From Sympetrum striolatum (taxonomy: Eukaryota > Arthropoda > Insecta > Odonata > Libellulidae): 64,000 bases of DNA. Location of the stretch: assembly GCA_947579665.1 (NCBI GenBank), contig OX388352.1, forward strand, positions 34,156,216 to 34,220,215. The letters are read 5' to 3'. Shown piece by piece: positions 49,239-58,598 of the stretch (its first letter is position 1; every line of letters starts with the position of its first letter). A program made the position numbers and the translations under genes. A model generated the notes under the pieces. It searched no databases and was not told the DNA's origin. It saw only the letters and a list, made by a program, of their open reading frames with translations.

Positions 49239-49244
49239 AATAAA
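49239..49244 (+). terminator. Polyadenylation signal of the nuclease gene
   Basis: AATAAA 28 bases after the stop codon, the first such hexamer downstream. Confidence 0.6.
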
Positions 49245-49494
49245 ATATTTGTTGTTTAAGTTCTGTTTTATTTTCTACTTTCATTATCTTACATAGTATG
49301 TACATTTTCACTGATTTGCCAAAACATGCTAAGGTTTTGGTAGCTTATTTTCTGTAGTCATGCTTTAGTTTTTAAAATCTTACATAAATTGATCAACAGC
49401 AGTAAAATAAAATTGGTACTTATGGAAACTAAATTAAGTATGTCAAATAATTATGAAAAAACTAGAAGTAACTCAGTCATTCATAAGGTTGCAT

Positions 49495-51463
49495 TCATTT
49501 TATTAAGGAATCCTGTAAGTTTATTAGAGCACAAGCTATAATAATACAATCATCAATTACTCTAAGTATATTGGTATTTATTACAGCATGTTGTTTTAAC
49601 ATGTGAAACTCTCTTATACGTCTTACGACTCTTTCTACATGTATTCGTAAGCTAGCAATAATTTTGGTTTGACGAACTTCTTCCTTTGATAACTTGGAAC
49701 CTGCAGCTACACTGGGTGGTCTAAGTAATTTTATACCTTTTTGGGCTAGCACTTGTTCCACATGTTTGAATCCTCTGTCAGCTAAGATAAAAGTTCCAGG
49801 TTCTAAAGTTTCCAAAAAATTGCAATTTTCTATAATAGTAGTATCACTTGTTCTGCCACCAAAGCCAGGTGAAATGAAATTAATCAAACCATTAGGTGTG
49901 CAGGACACTAAATATTTAACAGTATTAGCTTTCTTGTAGTCAGACCAAGTTAATGCTTGATGAAGAGCTTTAGATGGTTTCTGAATATCAATCTCTAAAC
50001 AGTCTATTATACAGCTAACATTATAAAAGTTGTGCCTAAATGCAATTGGTAAGGTATTTAGTGTGGAATTTTTATTTAATTTTACAATGAATGGACGTAA
50101 AACATTGGCAATTTTAGGTATATTTTTGACAAATAACTTACTACCATAGGAAAGTGATATGCCAAAATTATCTTCTAATTCTGAAAATGTACTACTCAGT
50201 CTGATCTTTTTCAAACAAAGTAAAATATGTTCAACAGGTACATTTGTATGCTTATTTATCAGCTGTATTATAAAATAACAATCCTTAGGAATTCCCACAT
50301 ACATCTGTGGCTTTTTCATAATTACATGCAAAGTATTCTGTAAGCACTTTGCTTTATCTACATCTACATTGGTCTCAGTGTCTGAATCTGAAATGGACGA
50401 TGAAGGATCTACAGAAGATGAAGAATATTTACTTATAACTGTCTCAGTGCAAGATGCAATATCACTGTCAGATCTTTCTTCATTGAAGAAATCTATCTTC
50501 TTAATTTTGGTAATACAAGGTCTTACATGACATTCTGTGCTTTTAAATGGAGATGTCATGGAAGATGTTGTGGGTACTTTAAAAGGAGAAACACTAAAAT
50601 CTCTTGTTGTTGTTTTTGTTTGTACTGATTTGCTTCTATAACATGCTTTCAAAGTAGCTTGGACCTGTTTTTCCACACTAATAATATGTTCAGTTGATGT
50701 TCCTTTCTCACAATATGATTGTATTGGTTCTGAAAAGACAAAATACTTATAACTTTTTACACAAACAACTCACACAAATAGATTATTATAGCCCTAAACT
50801 ACTTTACATACCTATGATCTCCATAGCAGTTTCAAACATAGCATTGTCATCGTTTAGTGTGCTGGTTCCAGGCGTTTCTGCTGCAGCTCGAGTTTCTTGG
50901 TCAATATCAGTTTTTAATCGTTTAATATATGCTGTTCGGGACATGGTAGAATCTGTCAGTCTTCTTTTACGGTCTACCTGGCAATCGAACTTAGATGGCA
51001 TTGCTCCTTTAACCATGATTATAGTCTGGCTGAATCCCATTTTATACTGTCTATAGTTTGCCATATCTTGTTCCATCTGCAGTAACAATTTCATCATCGT
51101 TATATCGCAAACTAAGTATAACTCACATAAATTACAACGTCACAGTTTTATTCTACAAACTTCTCTTCTACTATAACAAACCTCAAATATAGTATAATGT
51201 TAAGAGAAGATTATTACGAAATTATAATATAAAATCGCTATTTGTGCAAGAAATATATGATAATAGAATTGTTTACTTACGTTAAAATGATCTTCGCACA
51301 TGAAAGCATTAGTACTTTCTGCTATATCTTTTGGGTTTCTACGAGCGAGCATTAACCACTTCTTCCGAATGTTAGTGTTCTTTGGAATGGACACAAACAT
51401 TTTCTCCGGTGTTTTAAATGATGTGTTAGTACATTGTGGCACTACGCACCATTTATAAGGCAT
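49495..51463 (-). CDS. THAP-domain DDE transposase of the ISL2EU element
   Basis: Three exons on the minus strand: 51463-51281, 51076-50812 and 50729-49495. The introns (204 and 82 bp) have GTAAGT/CTGCAG and GTATGT/TTTCAG borders. The joins are in frame and give 560 residues. The THAP finger spans about 1-85: Cys 6, Cys 11, then CEDHF near 56-60, continuing over the first intron into NMEQDMANYRQYKMG and a LPSKF-like MPSKFDCQ. A serine-rich, probably disordered linker runs from about 165 to 275. The catalytic DDE_Tnp_4/HARBI1-like domain follows: Asp 392 (SCIIDCLEI), TWSDYKKANTVKYL, GFGGRTSD, Asp 467 (FILADRGF) and Glu 515 (RIHVERV). All expected residues are present. The final codons TTA ATA AAA TGA place an AATAAA across the stop. 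Confidence 0.92.
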
Positions 51464-51509
51464 TTTAAATTACAACCAGGCACAGAACGCACAGAACCCT
51501 CAGAACGCC

Positions 51510-51542
51510 AACAAGCAGCTGACGTCATGACATCACATGACC
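51510..51542 (-). promoter_or_regulatory. Subterminal/promoter repeat in front of the transposase gene
   Basis: Minus-strand TGACGTCAGCTGCTTGTT (51527-51510) preceded by GGTCATGTGAT (51542-51532), matching the left-end pair at 47567-47625 but with a shorter spacer. It lies 181 bp from the right end and 46 bp before the transposase ATG, so it overlaps the likely promoter. Confidence 0.6.
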
Positions 51543-51696
51543 TGCATGTACGGCGTCTTTAGCGTTTTGGCGGCTTTTTTATTCATTTAAACTTTGATGG
51601 TGATTTTCATAGATAATAGAGATATTCACAAAGAATTAATCAAATTGCCAATGTATTATGCTACAATGAACAATTTGAGATAATTTTCTAAAACCT

Positions 51697-51708
51697 GTCA
51701 AATACCCT
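51697..51708 (-). repeat. ISL2EU right terminal inverted repeat
   Basis: Minus strand AGGGTATTTGAC, identical to the left end, followed outward by the target AT at 51709-51710. Confidence 0.9.
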
Positions 51709-51710
51709 AT

Positions 51711-53562
51711 TGCGAAGTCAAAAAAATGGTGAATAACCCTAATTGTCCACTTCTTTGTCCTACCCCTCATGGCATATTTGCCAAGAACTCGATCGAGTAG
51801 ATCCACACCTCCCATATTAATATTGTAGTTTTTTACTACGTTTGGGCGTGGAACCTGAACATATTGTCGGTCCTTCTTAGACCAACGTCTACATTCCTCA
51901 ACTGGTGTGGCACCGTATTCAGTGGACGCCAAGTAAATAGGTTTGTTATCAAACCATTTTAGCACAGCCAACTTATCATCATGCCTTACAACTTGGTCAT
52001 AGCTCCCCCTACCTTCTCTTCTCATAGTAGCATCGCTTTTAAACTGCACTGATTTTGGCAACCGACTGATCATTATTGTGCCACTAGCCAGCGTACTCCT
52101 GTCCTCCAAAAGTTGTTCAAGAACAGCCACAGAAGTAAAATAACGGTCTATGTACACGGATGACCCAGCTGGTAATGAATCTGTGAGTTTTAACACAACT
52201 CTACCTCCGACATCCAGTTTTTCAGGAATTAGAGTATTTTCTGCCACAATTTCTCTTCCCTTTCCCTCGTAAAGATAGAAGTCAAGAGGTAGACCAGAGG
52301 GTGAGGCCATGACAAAATTTTTCAGCCCTACTGCATGAGGCTTCCCTTTTACATACTGCCGCATCCTCACATGTCCATGGAAAGGGACCATTTGTTCGTC
52401 AATCGATACATTTTTCGTTCGAGTGTTTTCTAGGCAAGCATCTCTGATAGCCTTCAGAAGTGGGCGTACCTTCCAATAGCTGTCTTGTTTTTCTGCTGGA
52501 GTGGCAGCATTATCGTCTACTAACTTTAAATTATTGCGAATTAGATAAAACCTATCTCGTTTTACATGGTCTGCAATCAATGGATACCTCGTTCTTTTTT
52601 CCCAGCACATCCTGAGTCTGGGGAACCCTAGGAGGGCTGCAACTATACTTACTCCCCAGAATTTTCTAATTTCCACTCCAGTTACGCCCATTGACTTCCC
52701 AGTTTCTTTTACATACCTAATATTGGTGTAATGGGCCATATCTTCAAAAATACAGGGCTTAATATACTTAGAAAAATATTCAAATGGCTTTTTCACGCCA
52801 GATAATCCAGGTGCAGAAGATGAAGCTTGTCCGAAACTAACATTAGGTTGGAAACTAGAAATTAGAGAGATACTAATCAATATTTTTAATCTTATCTAAC
52901 AAATTCCATCAATAACTCTCACAGACAATAGTAGCAACTAACTCGTTTTTATGTCTCCAAACCATTCTCCTCCGCTGAATCTCAGCAAGAGGGATGGAAT
53001 CGTCTTCAGATTCTGAAGAACTTTCGTCGAACACTGGAGTTATTGGGCGAACTGTAAGGTCCTCTTCATCATCTTCCCCAACATCTATCTCGAGATCGGA
53101 TGAATTAGGGTCGATAGTGTCGATCATTTCAACAATATCCGTTTCCGTCAAGACTGAAATATTTTATGCATAAAATTTAACCTAATTTAAATTTTACTAA
53201 ATAATTAATACGTAAGTAAATATTGCAATCGAAATACAAAATATTATAAGGAATATTGATGTTAAACTTCATTATCAAGAGTAAAAACAGCATTAAAAAT
53301 TACAAATTCGGTTAATAAAATATCTAATAATATGAAATATGTTATGAAAATATCATGACCAAAATGTAGAAAAGTATAGGTGGTTGCCGAATGTAGAGTA
53401 TATGCTACCTCATTAACAACATGATATAGTACTAATTAGTTATTGTTTTGAACATTTCATTGAGATGCACATCGTTCATTAATGTTTTATAAGCAATCAT
53501 ATGCACATTACAATTAATAAAACAAGATAATCACAATAATTACCATCCATTCTTGTTGCCAT
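51711..53562 (-). pseudogene. piggyBac transposase, N-terminal and catalytic part
   Basis: Minus strand. Exon 1 is probably 53562-53544 (MATRMD, then GTAATT). Exon 2 begins at 53153 after TTTCAG, with an acidic N-terminal region (EIDVGEDDEEDL, ESEDDS). Exon 3 begins near 52854 after TTTCTAG and carries the DDE/DDD-type core: VSIDEQMVPFHGH (Asp codon near 52400), SVYIDRYFTS (near 52148) and MGGVDLLDRVLGKY (near 51803), then KKWTIRVIHHFFDFA up to the ISL2EU insertion. The exon 2/exon 3 join is unresolved: exon 3 needs a donor leaving two bases, and I find none in exon 2, so a one-base indel or an unusual splice site is likely. Separated from its C-terminus (47004-47417), it is dead in this copy. 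Confidence 0.9.
53391..53410. repeat. Degenerate third copy of the 20-bp palindrome
   Basis: ATGTAGAGTATATGCTACCT matches the palindrome at 46812 and 53740 at 17 of 20 bases. It lies in the presumed first intron of the piggyBac transposase gene. Confidence 0.55.
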
Positions 53563-53739
53563 GGCGAAATGTAAAAACACGTGTCTCTTCTAATTAGTGC
53601 TGACACCTGTCAATTGCAGCGTGAAACAAAAAACGAAGCAAAATCAGCAAAATCACGAAGCGCGCACTGTAGAGCAGATAATACACCCGGCTACCTCGCG
53701 CTACAAACGATGCTAGCGCCAGAAATAAATAAAGACCGC

Positions 53740-53759
53740 ATGTAGCATATATGCTACAT
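53740..53759. repeat. 20-bp palindrome at the right piggyBac end
   Basis: ATGTAGCATATATGCTACAT, separated from the right terminal repeat by only two bases, whereas the left copy lies 118 bp inside. This asymmetry of spacing between ends is also a feature of the founding piggyBac. Confidence 0.85.
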
Positions 53760-53761
53760 CA

Positions 53762-53773
53762 GGACTGAGGAGG
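53762..53773 (-). repeat. piggyBac right terminal inverted repeat
   Basis: GGACTGAGGAGG, the exact complement of the left end, followed by ATAC (53774-53777). Confidence 0.9.
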
Positions 53774-54021
53774 ATACTATAATTGTGGATAATTATTTCT
53801 CTAATGTGTTTAAAAATGAACGTATTTGTAATTTTCCTCAGAATTTGAGGAAAACTGAACCGTATGCTGCACCTAATTTTTCTACCACATACGGTAGTAA
53901 TAATTTTAAAGTTCTGGTCCCAAAAAATTTTAATTCGTTGCCCAAGGATTTCAATGCACTAAACACAATTAGTGATGTTAAGAAAAAAGTTAAAGAATGG
54001 TTGCTTCAAGAGTCTTTGTAA
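53774..54021 (+). pseudogene. LINE reverse-transcriptase C-terminal region, right half
   Basis: Continues the frame of 46681: TIIVDNYFSNVFKNE, then STTYGSNNFKVLVPKNFNSL and KKKVKEWLLQESL before TAA at 54019-54021. The YG....V..P..FNSLP pattern followed by a short helix is the usual C-terminus of jockey/CR1-like polyproteins. The 3' untranslated region follows to 54322. Confidence 0.75.
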
Positions 54022-54322
54022 ATTTGACGATAGTGTTAAAATAGTACCACTAAGCTGTAAATTAGGAACCTGCTGACAAACATTTGATGCTTAGCAGGAC
54101 CGAGTTGGTTGTATCTTTATTTCTCACTCTGAACAAATATGAATTATGTGATTATTTTTGATGTGATTATTTTTGGTTGTTTTTTTCTTGAGAAGATTTA
54201 GATTGTTGTAAGCCTATCAAAGGCAGGATTTTAACGTTTTTGTTTACTTTTCAAATTAAAATTTTGTAAGAAAGTTTGTACCTGCATGTAAATATAAATA
54301 AAGTAATTATTATTATTATTAA

Positions 54323-57300
54323 ATGCAATTCCTAAAATAGCTAGATCTGTGAATGAGCTAACCAATCGTGTGGACATTTTCGTAGAATCTTGTAATAAGA
54401 TTAAAAAGGAAGCTTATTCTATATATAATTAGTGATCATTATTTGAATTTCATAAATATTTTGTATTCTCACCTCATATATTTTTAATTGCTGATTTATT
54501 TAATTATATCGCTGCAATTGGGTAAGAGTACCTGGTGGCAACGGTCGAGGGCATACATATTACATAATTTTGAAATTTTCAATTTTCTCCGGCATTGGAA
54601 ATGGCTTATATGTTTACCTGTTCTCTCATCTTCCTTTCATGCGTGATATATTCAATTTGTTATCTATTATATATAGATTATAATATACAATTGGAGGCTG
54701 TTGTTTATTCCAAATAAATAATCATGTTATTATTACTCCTTCGAGGATGTTGCTCCCCATTTATTTGTAGTGGATTTTTCCAAGGATGAAAAGTAGCCTT
54801 AACTCAAAAAATTCCAAGTAATTTTTAATAATTCATATTCCCTTTGATTGTATACTGTTTAAAACCAAATCTTAACAATCTGGCATATGAAAGGCAGGAC
54901 TCGGTTACTCATTACCTTAATCTTTGTCCTACTTGATCAAATCGATCTATTTTCGGGAAGTTCTATAATCGAAATCCTCACGCATTTTTTTATTTCCTGC
55001 CTTTCTCTCTCCTTTGCTCTTAACCCAGCATTTCGTTCGATCAACAGAAAACACGCGCAGGGGACGGCGCCCAATTTTAGCAATTCACGATTTAACACAC
55101 CAATTTCTTGGGAGCGAAAAGCGTTGTTGAACTTGCCTAATGTGCGGATGCAAGGAGATTAGAAGCTCGCCAGCTGAGGAATTAACCAGCCGTCTCGTCG
55201 CAGTAGCAGCATTACTGAATTTGGAAAATTGATTTTGGGCTTATTTCGAACCGCGGGAAACTTGAGGGTCCCTCCTAATTGACAGAAAGGAGATTGCAAG
55301 TGCCTTCCACAAGTTAACGCCGTCATCCACAGATCTGTGACGATCACGTTCTCCAAGTACCTCTTCATCCAGCGACGCCTTTTAATAATGCAATGTTTGT
55401 GTTAGTTTTGTCGGCAGTGAAACCTCATATGGGGGATTAGTGGAAAATAAAAATCACATGCCTAACTCAGGTAATGACAATGATAAACATTGGCCGTCGA
55501 CATCTCCTTTGGAATATTCAAGAATGGGGCTTGCTCGCGTAGGAGCTTTAAAGGGAGTAACAAAAGGATTAAGCAAAGCCGGTAGTTGAATTAGGTGACT
55601 AATTCTGAGTGGGAGCGTTCCTCGCAGAACGTTATTACTCCAGGGATTGGGACTAGATCTCGTGGTCTTTTTGAAACCAACGTTAATAATTGCCCCATTC
55701 ATCCCGCAAAGCTCGCAGCTAAAGAGATTTGAGTTATGAGATGGGTCTTTTCGTTGGAAGCCATTGGTATTCAAATATTTCCGCTCTCGCTTTCCGAAAG
55801 TGTGTATTTAGCTGCGGGTTTATTTGATGAAATGATTGCTTAATATATTTAGGATTACGTAAGATGGCCAGCAATCCAAACTCCTCTCAACGGAGCAAAA
55901 CGACCAAATCCCTTGCTGGACAGAGATTCTATCATTCCGGTATCAATTTCTTTAGTGAGCAATTCGTAATAAGAGTCGATGAATTATTCATTTAAGCATA
56001 TGCCTTTATTTTGCCCGGAATGGAGACTCCGCCTTTCATTTAATCTTTTAATAAATTGTGTGGTACCAACTGTTTGATTTTCAGTATTCCGATATTTTGC
56101 ATAAACTTGCTGATTGATCATGTTGGGATCGTACTCAGCGATTTCAATTAATGTATACGGACCTTGGAATTCAATATTAGGTTCCTTCTACATATATGGT
56201 AGGGCTTGCGGCACTAAGTTATTATTAAATTTCATATTCATAAATCGACCAACTTACGGAAGTTATCAAGTTGATCCATTACTTCCGAAAATCTTTCAGA
56301 GGTCAGGTTATTTTAGAGGTTTCTCTTTCTCCTCTGTTTTTTTTAGTTATTTCTTAAATATTTCCTTCAGACCGTAACCTTCAGCTTTATGGTTCAATTT
56401 ACAAGGATCAACTTACCAGCATCCCAGACTGGAACCCACCGTTCTGTTAGGAAGTTTCTCAATTTTTTGGCTGTCAGGTTTCCTTACAGGATAGCTATAA
56501 TCTTCCTTTCCTTTTCATTAGTTAATATTACCTATATTAAAAAAATATATAAATTATATTATAAAAAGAGAAGAGGTATTTGCTTACCAAAGTTGCTGGA
56601 TATATTTTTGAATACTTTGATTTTTGTATTTCGAATACCTACTATAAATAGATTTACTGCCTCATTGTTATACTAAATAAAAATACCCTTTTTCGACTCA
56701 ACAGCTTGTGATATTAGAGTCGTTTGATTTGCAGCTAAATGAATGCGATATTTGGGGCTTTACTTTGTTAACACTAAAAATGTGGTATGAGAAAATAACG
56801 TCGTTAAATAATCATTTTTCCTTTAAAATATAAATTCAGCATTTTCTTTTATTTTCCTACTGAATGCACTGAATAAAGTAAAAAGACCACGCAATGGCCA
56901 TCTTTCAATAAGTGACGAGCTTCTTGCTTGTTTTTTGGTATGAATACAATTTATCAAGTTACACCATCGATGATATTATTAAACATGAAGAGATCACGTT
57001 TCCAAATATCATCATCAAATAGGATGCCTTAATCTCATGCCCAGTAGACACATCTACCTTCTATCGCAGTTCTTATCATTCAAAAATCATAGCCGGTCGC
57101 TACAGTACTTATTAGTTTTCCATATTATAAAAAAACTTGAACTAGAAGGAATTATTATACACATATATTGAGGTACAGAAACAAAAGTATTAATATATCT
57201 TCCTTTTTCTGCTTGTAGGGCATAGATCGCATTCTCATCAAATTTTCAGAATTTTTACACTCTACCTGCATTTAAGTACCACTGTTTTAAGCAAATTTCT

Positions 57301-57512
57301 CTAAAACAAATATCATTTAACTCAGAAAAGCTCGAACTAAATCTTCTATAATGACGAACTTCATCTCTTTTTCCTTAAATTCATTTCTTTTCACTCGAAC
57401 CCTGTTTTTCTTTTTGTAATCCTTTTATTTTTTTGCATCATCACCGTTTATTCTGTGATTATCTTTTTCTTTCTGCCTGAAACTGATCATATGACGATCT
57501 TATCTTACAATG
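54323..57512. other. Gene-free stretch
   Basis: 54880-55800 and 55850-56060 are less AT-rich than the surroundings and may be conserved noncoding or single-copy DNA, but frames there (54887-55162, 55159-55368, 55454-55774) show no domain. The rest is AT-rich. Confidence 0.4.
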
Positions 57513-57514
57513 TA

Positions 57515-57591
57515 CACTCTTGGCCAAAATTAACGCAGCACCTCCCTAGCGATCCTTACGGCTGGTGCTGCGTTAATTTTGGCCAGGACTG
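57515..57591. mobile_element. 77-bp Tc1/mariner-like miniature element
   Basis: Flanked by TA on both sides (57513-57514, 57592-57593). The arms at 57521-57542 and 57564-57585 are perfect 22-bp complements beginning TGGCCAAAATTAACG. The outer six bases, CACTCT and (inverted) CAGTCC, match at 4 of 6. A 21-bp loop is all that is left inside. CAGTCCTGGCCAAAATTAA resembles Tc1/mariner ends, and the TA duplication fits. Confidence 0.8.
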
Positions 57592-57599
57592 TACCGAAG

Positions 57600-58004
57600 C
57601 GATGAAAATACGCGTGATACACATGCTTGAATTTTGAGAAGAAATGAAGGAGAAAAAGTCCTGGCTGCGGCAGACTTCTTCTTATCTTACAATGGTTATT
57701 AATAATACAAGTTAATGTTCACTCTAATAGTATCTCTGATCTGTGTATTGGACGTGGATGTTTCCTCTTATTTTAATTGTAACTAAATTTTATCTTTTTT
57801 CGTTCATCTATTTATAATTAGCGGGTGACATGTAACACGTCACCATTTAGTCCCAATTCCGTCCGAAATAAAGTCGTTTGTATGTATGTGTGCTTCGAAA
57901 CTCCTTGGAGCTAAGTTTGATGGTAAACAGTAAATTTCAGTATACATGCTTAGTAGTAGTAGCATTGTTAACAGAACTTCAACATCTTAGGTCATTTCGC
58001 ACAT
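57600..58004. other. Gene-free stretch with a retroelement-like tail
   Basis: 57830-57880 reads GTCACCATTTAGTCCCAATT, then CCGTCCGAAATAAAG and GTATGTATGTGTG, which resembles another LINE or SINE 3' end. Nothing else found. Confidence 0.35.
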
Positions 58005-58090
58005 TGGCTTCCACCGGGAATCGAACCCGGAACCGAAGGCAAACGCGCAGTCTACATGACTGCGCGTATGCGTAGTATGTATGCATATAG
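58005..58090 (-). repeat. tRNA-derived SINE piece
   Basis: The minus strand carries GGTTCCGGGTTCGATTCCCG, a good box B, downstream of GCGCAGTCATGTAGACTGCG, which is itself a small hairpin. Box A is not clear, so this is a SINE or tRNA relic and not a functional tRNA gene. Confidence 0.5.
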
Positions 58091-58229
58091 TGTTCCTGCT
58101 TTTGGGAATTGGGGACTTCATTTATTTGATTTACTCGCAGTACTTTCCTCGTTTTGTATGTGAACATCTTTCGTTTTAAATACTCCCATTAACCTATTAA
58201 TGCACTATAATAATATGTACATAATGCCC

Positions 58230-58598
58230 CTGCTCTTTGGGATAAAGAATTTTTGATTTTGAATAATTTATTCAGAAAAATTCAAACAATACAATAATGC
58301 AATGTAAAAAATATCCCCTGACTGTGAAAGGCTTACAAATTAATTTACATGACATTTAAGATCAAGAAACAGGATTGTAAATATTCATCTTTTTGGACCT
58401 CCTGAGCCAGATGTAGGCTCATCAGGAGGTGCCAGGTTGAATAACCACAAGCCTAACATTACATATTATTTAAAATTTGGAGTATTTCATAAATTAACGA
58501 TGAAAATTAAAAACAATTTCAAACATTTCCAACAAAATTAAGCATTGAGTTTACAAAAAACAATCACAAAATACTACTTAAGATTCCAAAAATTGTAT
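58230..58598 (-). repeat. LINE 3' untranslated region with hairpin
   Basis: Follows the coding remnant 58928-58599 on the minus strand. It contains a hairpin at 58397-58430 (arms ACCTCCTGA/TCAGGAGGT with inner GCC/GGC) and ends in AATAAATTATTC plus an A-rich tail and TTTATCCC. Confidence 0.5.

Larger units (their letters stand above)
47418..51708. mobile_element. ISL2EU-type DNA transposon, apparently intact
   Basis: 4,291 bp. Its ends are AGGGTATTTGAC (47418-47429) and the exact complement (51697-51708), flanked by AT on both sides (47416-47417, 51709-51710). It carries two genes in tail-to-tail order: a THAP plus DDE transposase (minus) and a SWIM/YqaJ nuclease (plus). That gene pair and the AT duplication are what I recall for the ISL2EU group related to IS5/PIF-Harbinger. 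Both genes can be spliced into uninterrupted frames. It lies inside the piggyBac transposase gene at the palindromic target GCAATTGC. Confidence 0.92.
46682..53773 (-). mobile_element. piggyBac-family transposon with ATAC target duplication
   Basis: 7,092 bp, of which 4,293 bp is a later insertion, leaving 2,799 bp, a normal piggyBac size. The left end CCTCCTCAGTCC (46682-46693) and the right end GGACTGAGGAGG (53762-53773) are perfect 12-bp inverted repeats. ATAC flanks both sides (46678-46681 and 53774-53777). The gene inside, on the minus strand, is a piggyBac transposase. piggyBac elements normally duplicate TTAA. There is no TTAA at all between the transposase start codon and the right end (53563-53773), so an inner TTAA boundary on that side is excluded. 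Confidence 0.85.
46440..54322 (+). mobile_element. LINE (non-LTR retrotransposon) fragment split by a 7.1-kb insertion
   Basis: A 5'-truncated LINE 3' part. The left half ends at 46681, the right half resumes at 53778 and runs through a stop at 54021 and a 3' untranslated region to AAATAAAGTAATTATTATTATTA at 54322. Removing 46682-53777 (the insertion plus one ATAC) joins the two halves in the same frame as LFTY-T-IIVDNYFS. It is the oldest layer of the nest and already carries stops. Confidence 0.85.

Noticed and set aside
49694..51056. Plus-strand frames at 49694-49939 and 50694-51056
   Set aside because: They lie antisense to the exons of the ISL2EU transposase and show no domain.
51200..51463. 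THAP domain taken as a sign of a P element or a host THAP gene
   Set aside because: It splices in frame to a DDE_Tnp_4-type catalytic domain within AGGGTATTTGAC terminal repeats, so it belongs to the ISL2EU transposon.
46810..53766. The 29-bp direct repeats as LTR-like ends or as a duplication of their own
   Set aside because: The left copy is 128 bp inside the true end defined by CCTCCTCAGTCC and ATAC, and the LINE frame is restored only with those outer ends.
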